64,000 nucleotides of DNA from Anaeramoeba ignava. Taxonomy: Eukaryota; Metamonada; Anaeramoebidae. Both the position numbers and the translations under genes were made by a program. The DNA is taken from the NCBI GenBank assembly GCA_028826165.1, contig JAPDFW010000066.1:286001-350000 (forward strand), in the 5' to 3' direction. This document shows, piece by piece, positions 22,056 to 34,400 of the stretch; position 1 is the stretch's first letter, and each line of letters opens with the position of its first letter. The notes beneath the pieces were generated by a model. That model saw nothing but the letters and a program-made list of their open reading frames with translations, ran no database searches and had not been told where the DNA came from.

Positions 22056-23844
22056 AAATTTGTTAATTAATAAATCAAATAAATTTGGATATGTTTGATT
22101 TAATTGAAAATAATCAATTCCAATTTGAATTTCATTAATTATTTCTTGTGTGATTTGAATTTCTTCTTTAATTTTATTTGAATAAATCCAATATTCTAAT
22201 ATTTGAAATGATTTATTACTTAATTCACTATAATCTGTAACTTTATTTGATTTATCATTTGTTACAGATAAAAACATTCCTCGATATAATTCACTTCTCA
22301 TTATTAATATTAATTTAGGAAATTTATATTGTTTTTCTTTTCTTTCAATAATAAAATCTTTTTCATTTTCATTTTCATTTTCATTTAAATAAATTCTTTT
22401 AATTGTTTCTTCAATTTTTTCATTGGAATTTATAATTTCTTTAATTTCAAAATATAATTTTGGATTTATTTTGGAATTGTTTGAATAAATCATTTCAAAT
22501 ATTTGATTTGATTCTTTAATTGATTTTTTTGAAATAATTTCTTGAAGTTTTTCAATTTCATTTTGATTTTCAATTTGATTTAATCTATATTTCAATATTA
22601 ATTTATGAGCTTCAATTATTTCCTCATCTTCTGTTTTAAATGAAATATTACAAAATTCTTTTCTTTCAAATAATTTTATCAAATCTTCTTCAAGATTAGA
22701 AAAAGGAGGAGGAGAATAATAAAGAAATGAATGCAAACCACCACAAGAAACATGATAATTGAAAATATCTTCATTAAATCTTAATTTAGGAAGTTCAATT
22801 TGAATTGGAATTAATTGATCTATTGTATCTCCAGTTCCTAATTGACCATATTCATTATATCCAAATCCTATCAATTTTGAATTGGATGTTAAAATCAAAG
22901 TATGAACATTTCCAACAGAAAAATCAAGAATATTATCATTATCATTTTCAAATAAATATGATTTGATTTCAGTAAATTCATAAGTATTTTCACCTTTGCC
23001 AAGTCCATTAAATTTAGAATATCCACATGAATAAAGTTTTCTTTTTGGATTTTCATTTTCATTTTCATTTTCAATCAACATTATTGAAAAAGAAATTCCA
23101 GATTTAATATCAATTATTTTGCCTTTTGGAATATTTTGGATTTTGGTTAATTTATTGATTACTCTTTCTTCTTTTCTTGATTCTCCTAATCCAAGTTGAC
23201 TAAAATAATTCCAGCCACATCCAAATAATTCTTGATTTGAATTTAAAAGAAAAACGTGTTTTGAAGAAATTCCTGAAAATATTTTAGAAACATTTTTCAT
23301 CATTAAAATTGGTTTTTTTGTTTTTTTAAGTGTTTTAGAATCAAAACCAAGTTGACCATCAGTATTAGAACCAATTCCATAAGCATTTTGATTTGAAGTT
23401 AATAAGTAAATCGATTCAGATCCAGAAACAATATCTTGAATTATTCTATCATTTTTATCTTCAATTAATGATGAAATATTGATAAATTTATTTGGATTTT
23501 TTGAATTAATATCATATTCCTTTTGCAAATACATTTCCTTCTTTTGTTAAAATAGCTTCATTCTTTTCACCAACAGTTACTTTTTGAATATTTTCTTCAA
23601 TTTGAATTTTTTCAGGATTTTGATTTGAATCATTTTCATTTAAATATTCTATTGCTTTTCCATTTTTAAAAAGGAAAATTGTTGAAAAATAACCTGTTGA
23701 AATTTGTTTAATTTGTTTTTTATTTTCATTTTCATTTTCATTTTCATTTTCAAATTTAAATTGAATTGGTTTTTTTATTTTATTTGGTTTATTTTTGAAA
23801 AGTTTTGGATATTGATTTAAACCAAAAAATAAAATTTCATTCAT
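22017..23844 (-). pseudogene. RCC1-BTB-BTB family copy 7, one frameshift, no CaaX
   Basis: It starts at 23844 (MNEILFFGLNQYPKL). The frame ends early at about 23516 because minus strand reads GGAATATGAT where copies 1 and 2 have GGATATGAT. After this one-base insertion it is open for about 500 residues to an Asn-Gln tail at 22017. RCC1-type blades (YGIGSNTDGQLGFD, IGFGYNEYGQLGTGD) and both BTB modules are complete. It lacks KEKCLIF. As with copy 3, a single A insertion is the only lesion, so a sequencing error is a real possibility. Confidence 0.8.
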
Positions 23845-23874
23845 TTTTAAAAAGAAAAAAATGAAAAAATGATT

Positions 23875-24350
23875 TTTTGGTTTTGGTTTTAATTTGAATT
23901 TTAATTTTAATTTTAATTTTAATTTTAATTTTAATTTTGATTTTAATTTTAATTTTAATTTTGATTTTAATTTTAATTTTAATTTTAATTTCAATTTTAA
24001 TTTTGATTTTAATTTTAATTTTAATTTTAATTTTGATTTTAATTTTGATTTTGATTTAAATTTTAATTTTGATTTTAATTTTAATTTTGATTTTAATTTT
24101 AATTTTAATTTTAATTTTGATTTTAATTTTAATTTTAATTTTAATTTTAATTTTGATTTTAATTTTAATTTTAATTTTAATTTTAATTTTAATTTTAATT
24201 TTAATTTTAATTTTGATTTTAATTTTGATTTTAATTTTAATTTTAATTTTGATTTTAATTTTAATTTTAATTTTAATTTTGATTTTAATTTTGATTTTGA
24301 TTTAAATTTTGATTTTAATTTTAATTTTAATTTTGATTTTGATTTTGATT
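23875..24350. repeat. AATTTT/GATTTT hexamer tract, ~475 bp
   Basis: The longest hexamer array of the locus. On the minus strand its right edge reads AAATTTAATAATCAAAATC, which is the Lys-Phe-Asn-Asn-Gln-Asn tail of an RCC1-BTB gene. Yet copy 8 has already ended with its own CLIF stop about 20 bp earlier, so a detached gene tail heads this tract. Confidence 0.88.
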
Positions 24351-24376
24351 ATTAAATTTTAAATTTTGGAATTTTA

Positions 24377-26202
24377 TTAAAAAATTAAGCATTTCTCTTT
24401 CGAATTATTGTTTTGATTTTGATTATTAAATTTCTTAATTAATAAATCAAATAAATTTGGATTTGTTTGATTTAATTGAAAATAATCAATTCCTCTTTTA
24501 ATTTCATCAATTATTCCTTGTGTAATTTGAATTTCATCTTTAATTTGATTTGAATAAATCCAATATTCAAATATTTGAAATGATTTATTACTTAATTCAC
24601 TATAATCTATAACTTTATTAGATTTATTATCAGTTATAGATAAAAACATTCCTCGATATAATTCACTTCTCATTATTAATATTAATTTAGGGAATTTATA
24701 TTGTTTTTCTTTTCTTTCAATAATAAAATCTTTTTCATTTTCATTTTCATTTTCATTTTCATTTAAATAAATTCTTTTCATTGTTTCTTCAATTTTTTCA
24801 TTTGAATTTATAATTTCTTTAATTTCAGAATATAATTTTGGATTTATTTTGGAATTATTTGAATAAATCATTTCAAATATTTGATTTGATTCTTTAATTG
24901 ATTTTTTTGAAATAATTTCTTGAAGTTTTTCAATTTGATTTTGATTTTGATTTAATCTATATTTCAATATTAATTTATGAGCTTCAATTATTTCCTCATC
25001 TTCTGTTTTAAATGAAATATTACAAAATTCTTTTCTTCGAAATAATTTTATCAAATCTTCTTCAAGATTGGAAAAAGAAGAAAAAAAGGAGAATAATAAA
25101 GAAATGATCTCGAAACTCCACAAGAAAGATGATAATCGGAAATATTTTCATTAAATCTTAATTTAGGAAGTTCAATTTGAATTGGAATTGATTGATCTTC
25201 TGTATCTCCAGTTCCTAATTGACCAAATTTATTGTATCCAAATGCTATTAACATTCCATTAATTGTTAAAATCAAAGTATGAGCATTTCCAACAGAAAAA
25301 TCAAGAATATCATCATTTTCAAATAAAGATGATTTGATTTCAGTAAATTCATAAGTATATTCACCTTTGCCAAGTCCACTATATTTATAATCTCCAGTTG
25401 AATAAAGTTTTCTTTTTTGATCTTCATTTCCAATCAACATTATTGAATGATTGTCTCCACATTGAATATCAATTATTTTACCTTTTGGAATATTTTGGAT
25501 TTTGGTTAATTTTTGGATTTTTTTGTCTTTTCTTGATTTTCCTAATCCAAGTTGACCATATTGATTATATCCGCATCCAAATAATTCTTGATTTGAATTT
25601 AAAAGAAAAACATGATGTGAAGAATTTCCTGAAAATACTTTAGAAACATTTTTCATCATTAAAATTGGTTTTTCTGTTTTTGGAAGTGTTTTAGAATCAA
25701 AACCAAGTTGACCATCAGTATTAGAACCAATTCCATAAACATTTTGATTTGAAGTTAATAAGTAAATTGATTTGGCTCCAGAAACAACATCTTCAATTAT
25801 TCTATCATTTTTATCTTCAATTAATGATGAAATATTGATAAATTCTTTTGGATTTTCTGAATTAATATCTCTTCCTTTTGCAAATACATTTCCTTCTTTT
25901 GTTAAAATAGCTTCATTCTTTTCACCAACAGTTACTTTTTGAATATTTTCAATTTGGATTTTTTCAGGATTTTGTTTTGAATCTTCTTCATTTAAATATT
26001 CTATTGCTTTTCCATTTTTAAAAAGGAAAATTGTTCCAAAAAAACCTGACGAAATTTGTTTAATTTGTTTTTCATTTTCATTTTCATTTTCATTTTCATT
26101 TTCATTTTCAAATTTAAATTGAATTGGTTTTGTTATTTCATTTGGTTTATTTTTGATAAGAATTGGATAATTATTTAAACCAAAAAATAAAATTTCATTC
26201 AT
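24377..26202 (-). pseudogene. RCC1-BTB-BTB family copy 8, one frameshift, CaaX end
   Basis: It starts at 26202 (MNEILFFGLNNYPIL) and ends NNNSKEKCLIF at 24377. The frame breaks at about 25078-25090, in the linker before the first BTB module: relatives read SPLPFSNLEED, while here a pyrimidine-rich stretch on the minus strand is five bases longer. The upstream frame stops as FFLLFPILKKI and the BTB half continues in another frame. All RCC1-type blades and both BTB modules are otherwise intact. It is the first gene of the array in the direction of transcription. Confidence 0.8.
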
Positions 26203-26299
26203 TTTTGAAAAGAAAAAAATGAAAAATGAAAAAAATGAAAAAAAAATAAAAAAAAATTTGATTTGATTTGCCAAATCTTGAAAAAAAAAAAAAACGGTA

Positions 26300-26737
26300 T
26301 CATTTCTTTAAAAGAAATCCATAATTTTTAGTTCTTCTTTGTTTAATAATTTGTACTTGAAAATGAGGAGAAGAATTTTCATCAAAATGTAAATCATTTT
26401 CTTTTTTTCTTTTTTTTCTTTTGGGTTTTTCTTTTTGTTTTGCGATTGAATGAAGGGGGTTTTTTTGTTGAGAAAAGGCATTTAAAGAAGTAAGAGGATG
26501 CGGAGTATCTAAGATATTCTTATCAACAAGGGATTCTTTTGAGTTTTCATTTGAAGTCGTTATTTCGTCATTTAAATTTTCAATTAGAATTTTATCGTTT
26601 TTTGAACTTGCATCAAAATAAGTTTGTTCATCTCCTTCTGAATTCGTTTCATTTAGATCTTCTGTTTCATTTGGTTCCCAAAAAATATCTTTAATTGTGT
26701 TTTGGTTTTCATTAGGATTAATTTCAAAAAGATTCAT
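26300..26737 (-). CDS. Small hypothetical protein, acidic then basic
   Basis: An open 145-residue frame that I do not recognise. The first half is acidic and Asn/Glu-rich (MNLFEINPNENQN, WEPNETEDLNETNSEGDEQ). The second half is basic with a KPKRKKRKK cluster that could act as a nuclear localisation signal. Codon use includes C- and G-containing codons, unlike the repeats around it, and the T-rich stretch before its start resembles that of neighbouring genes, so it is probably real. It lies 97 bp upstream of RCC1-BTB copy 8 on the same strand. No domain or transmembrane segment is visible. Confidence 0.55.
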   Translation of the reverse strand: MNLFEINPNENQNTIKDIFWEPNETEDLNETNSEGDEQTYFDASSKNDKILIENLNDEITTSNENSKESLVDKNILDTPHPLTSLNAFSQQKNPLHSIAKQKEKPKRKKRKKENDLHFDENSSPHFQVQIIKQRRTKNYGFLLKK

Positions 26738-27229
26738 TTTAAAAAAATTTCAAAAAAAAAGCAAAAAAAATAAGAAAAAAAAAATGAAAAATGAAAAAAA
26801 AAAATAAGAAAAACTTTTTTTTTTTGCTTTTTTGCCTTTTCAATTAATTTTAATCAGAAATTTTAACTTAAAATTATTTCTTTAATAAATTAATTTTATT
26901 TCTAAAATATTATTTAAATTGTTTTTCCAATTTTTTTATTTAATAAACCAATTAAATGGAATTTCCTTGTCATCATTTTATTTATTTTTTAATTAAAGAC
27001 ATTTTGTCCGATTTAAATAAATTAAAAAAAAATTTATTTAAAAAAAATGATCAAAAAAAAAAAAAACCGAATCCACATTTTTTTTAATCAATTTTCTTTA
27101 ATTATATCAACAATAATAAATACAGTTTATTTTCTTAAAATAAATTTTATACAACTTTTTAAATAATTTTTTTTTAATCCCTTTTTAATCCCTTCTTAAT
27201 CTCCTTTTTAATCCCTTCTTAATCCCCTT

Positions 27230-29075
27230 TTTAAATAAATTTATTCAAATCAATTTTAAATCAATTTTAAATCAATATATTTAAATCAATTTTAAATCAA
27301 TATATTTTAAATCAATTTATTTAAATCAATTTTAAATCAATTTTAAATCAATTTTAAATCAATTTTAAATCAATTTTAAATCAAATTTAAATCAATTTCA
27401 AAAATTTAAATCAATTTTAAATCAATTTTAAATCAATTTTAAATCAAATTTAAATCAAATTTAAATCAATTTTAAATCAAATTTAAATCAATTTTAAATC
27501 AATTTTAAATCAATTTTAAATCAATTTTAAATCAATTTTAAATCAATATATTTAAATCAAAATAATTAAATCAAATATACTTAAATCAAAAATATTCAAA
27601 TCAATATATTTAAATCAATATATTTAAATCAAATATATTTAAATCAATATAATTTAAATCAATATATTTAAATCAAAATATTTATATAATATCAATTTTA
27701 AATCAATATATTTTAAATCAATTTTAAATCAAAATATATTTAAATCAATATATTTAAATCAATTTATTTAAATCAATATATTTAAATCAATATATTTTAA
27801 ATCAAATATATTTAAATAAATATAATTAAATAAATATATTTAAATAAATATATTTAAATAAATATATTTAAATAAATTTATTTAAATCAATTTATTTAAA
27901 TCAAAATATTTAAATCAAAATATTTAAATCAAATATTTAAATCAATATATTTAAATCAATATATTTAAATCAATAATTAAATTCATTTTTCATTTTCATT
28001 TTTCATTTTTATTTTTCATTTTTCATTTTTATTTTTCAAATGGATATTTAAAATAGTAAATCAAAATACCAAAATCAAAATATTTAAATCAAAAATTATT
28101 TTCTGAAAGTGAAAATCAAAAATATTTAAATCAATATAATTAAATCAAATATTTAGAACCAAAAATATTTAAATCGAAAATAAAACAAAAATATAATTAA
28201 AGAAAATATATTTAAAAAATAAAAATCAAGTTATTTTAAATCAAGATATTTAAAGATATTTAAATCATTTTAAATCAATATTTAAATCTAATATAATTAA
28301 ATCAAATATATTTAAATCAATATATTTTAAATCAATATATTTAAATCAAAAATTAAAAATTGTTAAATCAATATAATTAAAATTATATAAATTTAAATAA
28401 TAAAATTAATTTTAAAATTAAATCAATTTTAAAAAATATATTTAAATCAATATATTTAAAAAATTATTTTATTAAAATTATATTTAAAAAATATTTTAAA
28501 TTAATTTTAAATCAATTTTAAATCAATTTTAAAATTAATTTTAAATCAATATATTTAAATCAATATATTTAAATCAATTTTAAATCAATATATAAAATTA
28601 TTTAAATCAATTTTAAATTAATTTTAAATCAATTTTTAAATCAATTTTAAAAATCAATTTTAAATCAATTTTAAATTATTTTTTAAATCAATTTTAAATC
28701 AATTTTAAATCAATTTTAAATCAATTTCTAAAATTATTTATAAAATCAATTTCTAAATCAATATATTTAAATCAATATATTTAAATCAAAATATTTAAAT
28801 CAAATTATTCAAATCAAATATATTCAAATCAATATATTTAAATCAATATATTTAAATCAATATATTTAAATCAAAATATTTAAATCAATATATTTAAATC
28901 AATATATTTAAATCAAAATATTTAAATCAAATATTTAAATCAATATATTTAAATCAATATATTTAAATCAAAATATAATTAAATCAATATATTTAAATCA
29001 AAATATTTAAATCAATATATTTAAATCAATATAATTAAATCAAAATATTTAAATCAATAATTAAATTCATTTTTC
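27230..29075. repeat. TTTAAATCAAT(ATA) degenerate repeat field
   Basis: About 1.85 kb of 11-bp (TTTTAAATCAA) and 12-14-bp (ATATTTAAATCAAT) units that intergrade. Before it, 26740-27230 is plain AT-rich sequence with a short TAATCCCTTTT-type run at 27178-27225. The field contains the decayed gene copy listed at 28030-28510, and ends at the T/C-rich leader of the gene at 29125. Confidence 0.85.
28030..28510 (+). pseudogene. Relic copy of the 5' part of the gene at 29125, overwritten by AAATCAAT repeat
   Basis: Several blocks match the gene at 29125 in the same order and at similar spacing. The CATTTTTCATTTTT leader is followed by ATGGATA at about 28040 (gene 29125). TTATTTTCTGAAAGTGAA at about 28097 matches codons near 29180. 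A GAACCAAAAA..AAAACAAAA block near 28156 matches 29248-29285, and AATAAAAATCAAGTT near 28219 matches 29323. ATCATTTTAAATCAA near 28264 matches 29371, and an AAATTGTT..ATATAAATTTAAATA block near 28365 matches the start of intron 1. Between these blocks the sequence is TTTAAATCAATA-type repeat, and the frame is destroyed. Confidence 0.75.
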
Positions 29076-29124
29076 ATTTTTCATTTTTCATTTTTCATTT
29101 TTCATTTTTTTCATTTTTTTTGTA

Positions 29125-31247
29125 ATGGATAGTGATAATAGTGATGAAAAACCAAAAAAACGAAATAAATCAAAAAAATTATTTTCTGAAAGTGAAGAAT
29201 CAGATGAAGATTATGACGATGAAGTAAGTGAAGATGAACCAATACCAGAACCAAAAAAAACACCTCAACCGAAAACAAAACAAAAACGACCTAAAGAATC
29301 AACAACAAAAAAAAGAGAAAAAAATAAAAATCAAGTTGTTTTCAAGAATAAAGATATTTCAGTTGTTGAGATCATTTTAAATCAAGATCCAAATAATGTT
29401 GATGAAGCAAGAGATGTTATTTATGAAGAAGTTTCTCCTTATATGAGAGAAAAAATTAAAAAAATTGTTGTTAATGTATATATAAAATTATATATAAATT
29501 TAAATATAAAATTAATTATAAAATTATTTATTAAATTATATATAAAATTAATTATTAAATTATTTATAAAATTAATTATAAAATTATTTATTAAATTATA
29601 TATAAAATTAAATATAAAATTATTTACAAAATTATTTATAAAATTAAATATAAAATTAAATATAAAATTAAATATAAAATTATTTATAAAATTATTTATA
29701 AAATTATTTATAAAATTATTTATAAAATTATTTATAAAATTATTTATAAAATTATTTATAAAATTATTTATAAAATTATTTATAAAATTATTTATAAAAT
29801 TAAATATAAAATTAAATATAAAATTAATTATAAAATTATTTATAAATGTTTATAAAAAAGGATAAACAAGAATATATTGGATTATCTCACGAACAAATAA
29901 GACAAGCTCAACACCTTTTAACTCTAATCGATGCACAAGGAAAACCACCAACAACAAGAAAAACACCCAAAACACGAAAAACATTGAAAAAAACAACACC
30001 AACACAAAATAAAAAAGAATCAAAAGAAGAAAAAGAAGAAAAAGAAGAAAAAGAATCAATAGAAGAAAAACCAAAAATAACAAACATTTCTTCAGATTAC
30101 GAAACACAAAGTAACAGCGACGAAACAAGCGAAGACGAAACAAGCAATATTGAAGAAGATAGTGAAGAAGAAACAGACGAAAGCGACGATGATTATCAAC
30201 AACACAAAACTCAACGGATCAAAAAAACTGTCAAAAAACCTGTCATTATTCCACAAAACCAAATTATAAACTCACATTGTTTAACGTTAGAAAAAAATCC
30301 GATTTTCAATGAAGAAATTTTAAAAACTTTTGCCGAGCCAATTTCTCAAAAACAAGGAATTCAAACCACAACAGAAGCGTTATCAGCAATCCAGTGCGCA
30401 GGCGCGTATTGGTTCAGAAATCTTTTCGAATCTCTTGTCCAATCTTCAAGATTAAGTACAAATACCCCCAAATTGTATTTTTCAGTTAATGAAGATTCAA
30501 CTGTTTCTGATTCTTTGAAGAAAATTGCTGAAAAGGATCGACAGCAAAATTTTGATTCTCGTTTAGAAATGGATTTGCAACAAGAAAATCAACCAAATAA
30601 ACCTAGAGAATTTTCTAAATTCCCTGAATTAACTGAAAGAGGTTGTATTGCAAGTTATGAACATCTTATTAAAATTTTGCCTCAAGGCAATTATCAAATA
30701 TACTTGTTTTTATTGGAAAGAAAACTCCAAAGTTTGAAAGCTTTTCAACAAAGATTCCCAAAAGGCAAAGAAAGAAATGAATACCAAAAAGCTATTGAAA
30801 GTGATGAACAAAGATTGGAGCAAATCAAAAGATTAAAAGCTCAACCAAATCCTCAAGATTTGCAACAATTTCCAAATCGCTTTTCAAAAATTCAAAAACA
30901 AGAAACTTTTTTGAATTCAGTTTTTTACAAGACAAATTCAACAAGATTGAATTCAGTTAAAGCAAGAGAGAAAGTAAATTTCAATTTCAATTTCTTTAAA
31001 ATTTCTTTCATTATAAAAATTTCATTTTAAAAATTTCTTTTAGAGACCACTTCATACTCCAAAAAAATTATTAACTCAAATTGATGAAAAACATCCTGAT
31101 GGAATTAAATTGAGTTATGAAGATCCTGCTTTGAGAATTCCTTTTAAACCAATTTCAAAATTAGATTTTTTACACATTTTAGAAACTACTCCAGAATATA
31201 AAAAATCACCAATATTTTTAAAATTATTTCATGGAAATTTTTACTAA
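29125..31247 (+). CDS. Unrecognised acidic/basic, probably nuclear protein, three exons
   Basis: Exons 29125-29475, 29861-30973 and 31044-31247 join in phase 0 through GTATAT..AAAAAG and GTAAAT..TTTTAG introns of 385 and 70 nt, giving 555 residues. The first 80 residues are highly charged (SESEESDEDYDDEVSEDE). Residues about 82-135 look folded (VVEIILNQDPNNVDEARDVI). A Lys/Thr-rich and then acidic linker follows to about 250. The C-terminal half is helical and contains TTEALSAIQCAGAYWFRNLF, which might be the long helix of a histone fold, and a Gln/Lys-rich helix pair (LLERKLQSLKAFQQRF). The composition suggests a chromatin or transcription factor subunit, but I cannot name a family. A decayed copy of its 5' part lies 1.1 kb upstream. 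Confidence 0.75.
29476..29860 (+). repeat. Intron 1 filled with (ATAAAATTATTT)n
   Basis: Almost the whole 385-nt intron is a 12-bp minisatellite with ATAAAATTATTT as the main unit and ATTAAATTATAT, ATAAAATTAAAT variants. Removing it leaves an in-frame splice (Asn|Asp). The same unit, in the same orientation relative to transcription, fills the giant intron of the next gene. Confidence 0.9.
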
Positions 31248-31408
31248 TAGCATTTTTTATAATAAATTTTTTAAATCATTTTATCTAAAAAATTTTAATT
31301 TTTTTGTGATTTTCATGTCAAAAGAAGAAAAAAAAGAATTCAAAAAAAAAAGAATTGGAAAAAAAAGAATTCAATTCAAAAAAAAAGAAAGAAAGAAAGA
31401 AAGAAAAT

Positions 31409-34400
31409 TTAAGAAATGAAACTAATAAGATTTGAACCAATAACTGAACCAATATCACCAACAAACAACCAATAAGATAAACCAATCAAATTGTATTTAC
31501 GATCTATTTTTTCATCTATGTTTCTACAACTCAAAGAGTAAATAATTCCATTTCCCAAAGCGATAAAAATACCAGCAGTAATGGCAAGTTCAGAAAGATG
31601 AGAAACACCAAACCCAATTCCAATAATATTGAGAATAAGGAAAAAAGCAGGATGGTAATTTTTCTTTGAGCGATATATCAATTTTCTACCTCCCAAATCA
31701 CCAATAAAGAAGCCAGCATCATAAATTGTTACAAACAAATGATATGCCATTTTTGTTGATGTTCCTGAAAAGAAAATATCGTTTTTGCCGAAAATATAAA
31801 GAATCACTCCAGGACTAAATAATGAAACACTAAACATGTTAACCATCATTGTTAGTGCATAAGGTCTTACTTTTGGTTCCCAAATTTTTCTTGGAAATTT
31901 GCGGAAAAATTTGATAAATTCCTTTGCTGATATTGTTTCAATTCTAGAAGCTCTTCGATAAATCCGAATTAAATACAAAATTAATCCAAAAACAAGAAAG
32001 CATAAAACGCTTAAATAAATCCATTTAACATGAACACCAACTTGCATCAAAAGAAAAGAACCGATTGTTATCCTGTGAATGAAGAAGATGATAATCAAAA
32101 AAAAATTTTTTTTCCATTTTAAGTTTTTTTACATGACAATTCCTGGTGGAATTCCATAAAGACACCAAGCCTTTGTTTTGGGGCCAAATGGTGTTGCAAC
32201 TCGAAGCATATTTGCTTCAAAAGTTCCTATTCCAATTCCTCCTAAAATATAAGCAATGAAGACCCAAGCCATTGAAGGAATTGAATTTGCACTAATTGTG
32301 AAAAACAAAATGATCATTGAACATGACATGGATGTAATACTAATTAATACTCTATCTCTTGGTTTAAATAATGCAAATACTACATTATGTCCCAATCTGA
32401 ATAATAAATTACCAATATACAAAAATGATACTGCAAATCCAAACTTTTTTTTATAATTTTATATTTAAATTTATAAATAATTTTATATTTAATTTAATAA
32501 TTAATTTTATAAATAATTTAATAAATAATTTTATTAATAATTTTATAAATAATTTTATAAATAATTTTATAAATAATTTTATAAATAATTTTATAAATAA
32601 TTTTATAAATAATTTTATAAATAATTTTATAAATAATTTTATAAATAATTTTATAAATAATTTTATAAATAATTTTATAAATAATTTTATAAATAATTTT
32701 ATAAATAATTTTATAAATTTTAATTTTAATTTTTAAATAATTTTATAAATAATTTTTATAAAATAATTTTATAAATAATTTTATAAATAATTTTATAAAT
32801 AATTTTATAAATAATTTTATAAATAATTTTTATAAATAATTTTTATAAATAATTTTATATTTAATTTTATAAATAATTTTATAAATAATTTTATAATAAT
32901 TTTTAAATAATTTTATAAATAATTTTATAAATAATTTTATAAATAATTTTATAAATAATTTTATAAATAATTTTATAAATAATTTTATAAATAATTTTAT
33001 ATTTTAATAATTTTATAAATAATTTTTATATTTAATTTTATATTTAATTTTTATATTTAATTTTATAAATAATTTAATTTTATATTTAATTTTATAAATA
33101 ATTTTATATTTTATTTTATAATAATTTTATAAATAAATTTTATAATTTTATAAATAAATTTAATTTATATAATTTTATATTTAATTGACCTTTATATTTA
33201 ATTTTTATATTTATTTTTATTTAATTTTATATTTAATTTTATATTTAATTTTATAAATAATTTTATAATTAATTTTTATTTAATTTTATTATAATTTTAT
33301 ATTTAATTTTATTTTTATTTTATAAATAATTTTATATTTAATTTTATATAATTTTTATAATTAATTTTATATTTAATTTTTAATTTAATTTTATAAAAAT
33401 TTTTATAATTTTAATTTTATATTAATTTTTATTTAATTTTATAAATAATTTTATAAATAATTTTTATAAATAATTTTATAAATAATTTTATAAATATTTT
33501 ATATATATTTTTATATATAATTTTATATTTAATTTTATAATTTTATATTTAATTTTATATTTAATTTTTATAATTTTATAAATAATTTTATAAATAATTT
33601 TATATTAATTTTAAATTAATTTTATAAATAATTTTTTATAATTAATTTTATAATTAATTTTATAAAAATAATTTTTATTAATTTTTATAAATAATTTTAT
33701 ATTTAATTTTATATTAATTTTTTAAATAATTTTATATTTAATTTTTATAAATAATTTTATAAATAATTTTTAAATAATTTTATATATAATTTTATAAATA
33801 ATTTTATAAATAATTTTATATTTAATTTTTAAATAATTTTATAAATAATTTTATATTTAATTTTATAAATAATTTTATAAATAATTTTTATATTTAATTT
33901 TATAAATAATTTTATAAATAATTTTATAAATAATTTTATATTTAATTTTATAAATAATTTTATAAATAATTTTATAAATAATTTTATAAATAATTTTATA
34001 AATAATTTTATAAATAATTTTATATTTAATTTTTATAAATAATTTTATAAATAATTTTATAAATAATTTTATAAATTAATTTTATAAATAATTTTTATAA
34101 ATAATTTTATATTTAATTTTTATAAATAATTTTATATTTAATTTTATAAATAATTTTATAAATAATTTTATAATAATTTTATAATAAATAAAATAATTTT
34201 ATAATTTATAATTAATTTTTTAAATAATTTTATAAATAATTTTATAATTTAATTTTATAAATAATTTTATAAAAATAATTTAATTTTATTAATTTTATAA
34301 TTAATTTTATATTTAATTTTATATTTAATTTTATAAATAATTTTATATTTAATTTTATAATTAATTTTATATTTAATTTTATAAATAATTTTATTTATAA

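Noticed and set aside
19586-24355. Long plus-strand open frames encoding poly(Ile-Leu), poly(Phe-Asn) or poly(Phe-Asp)
   Set aside because: They arise from the six-base period of TTTAAT/TTTGAT arrays on the non-coding strand; they have no other composition, start context or domain.
29846-29860. Alternative start of a separate gene at 29846
   Set aside because: The ATG lies inside the 12-bp repeat intron; splicing 29475 to 29861 joins two coding exons in phase.
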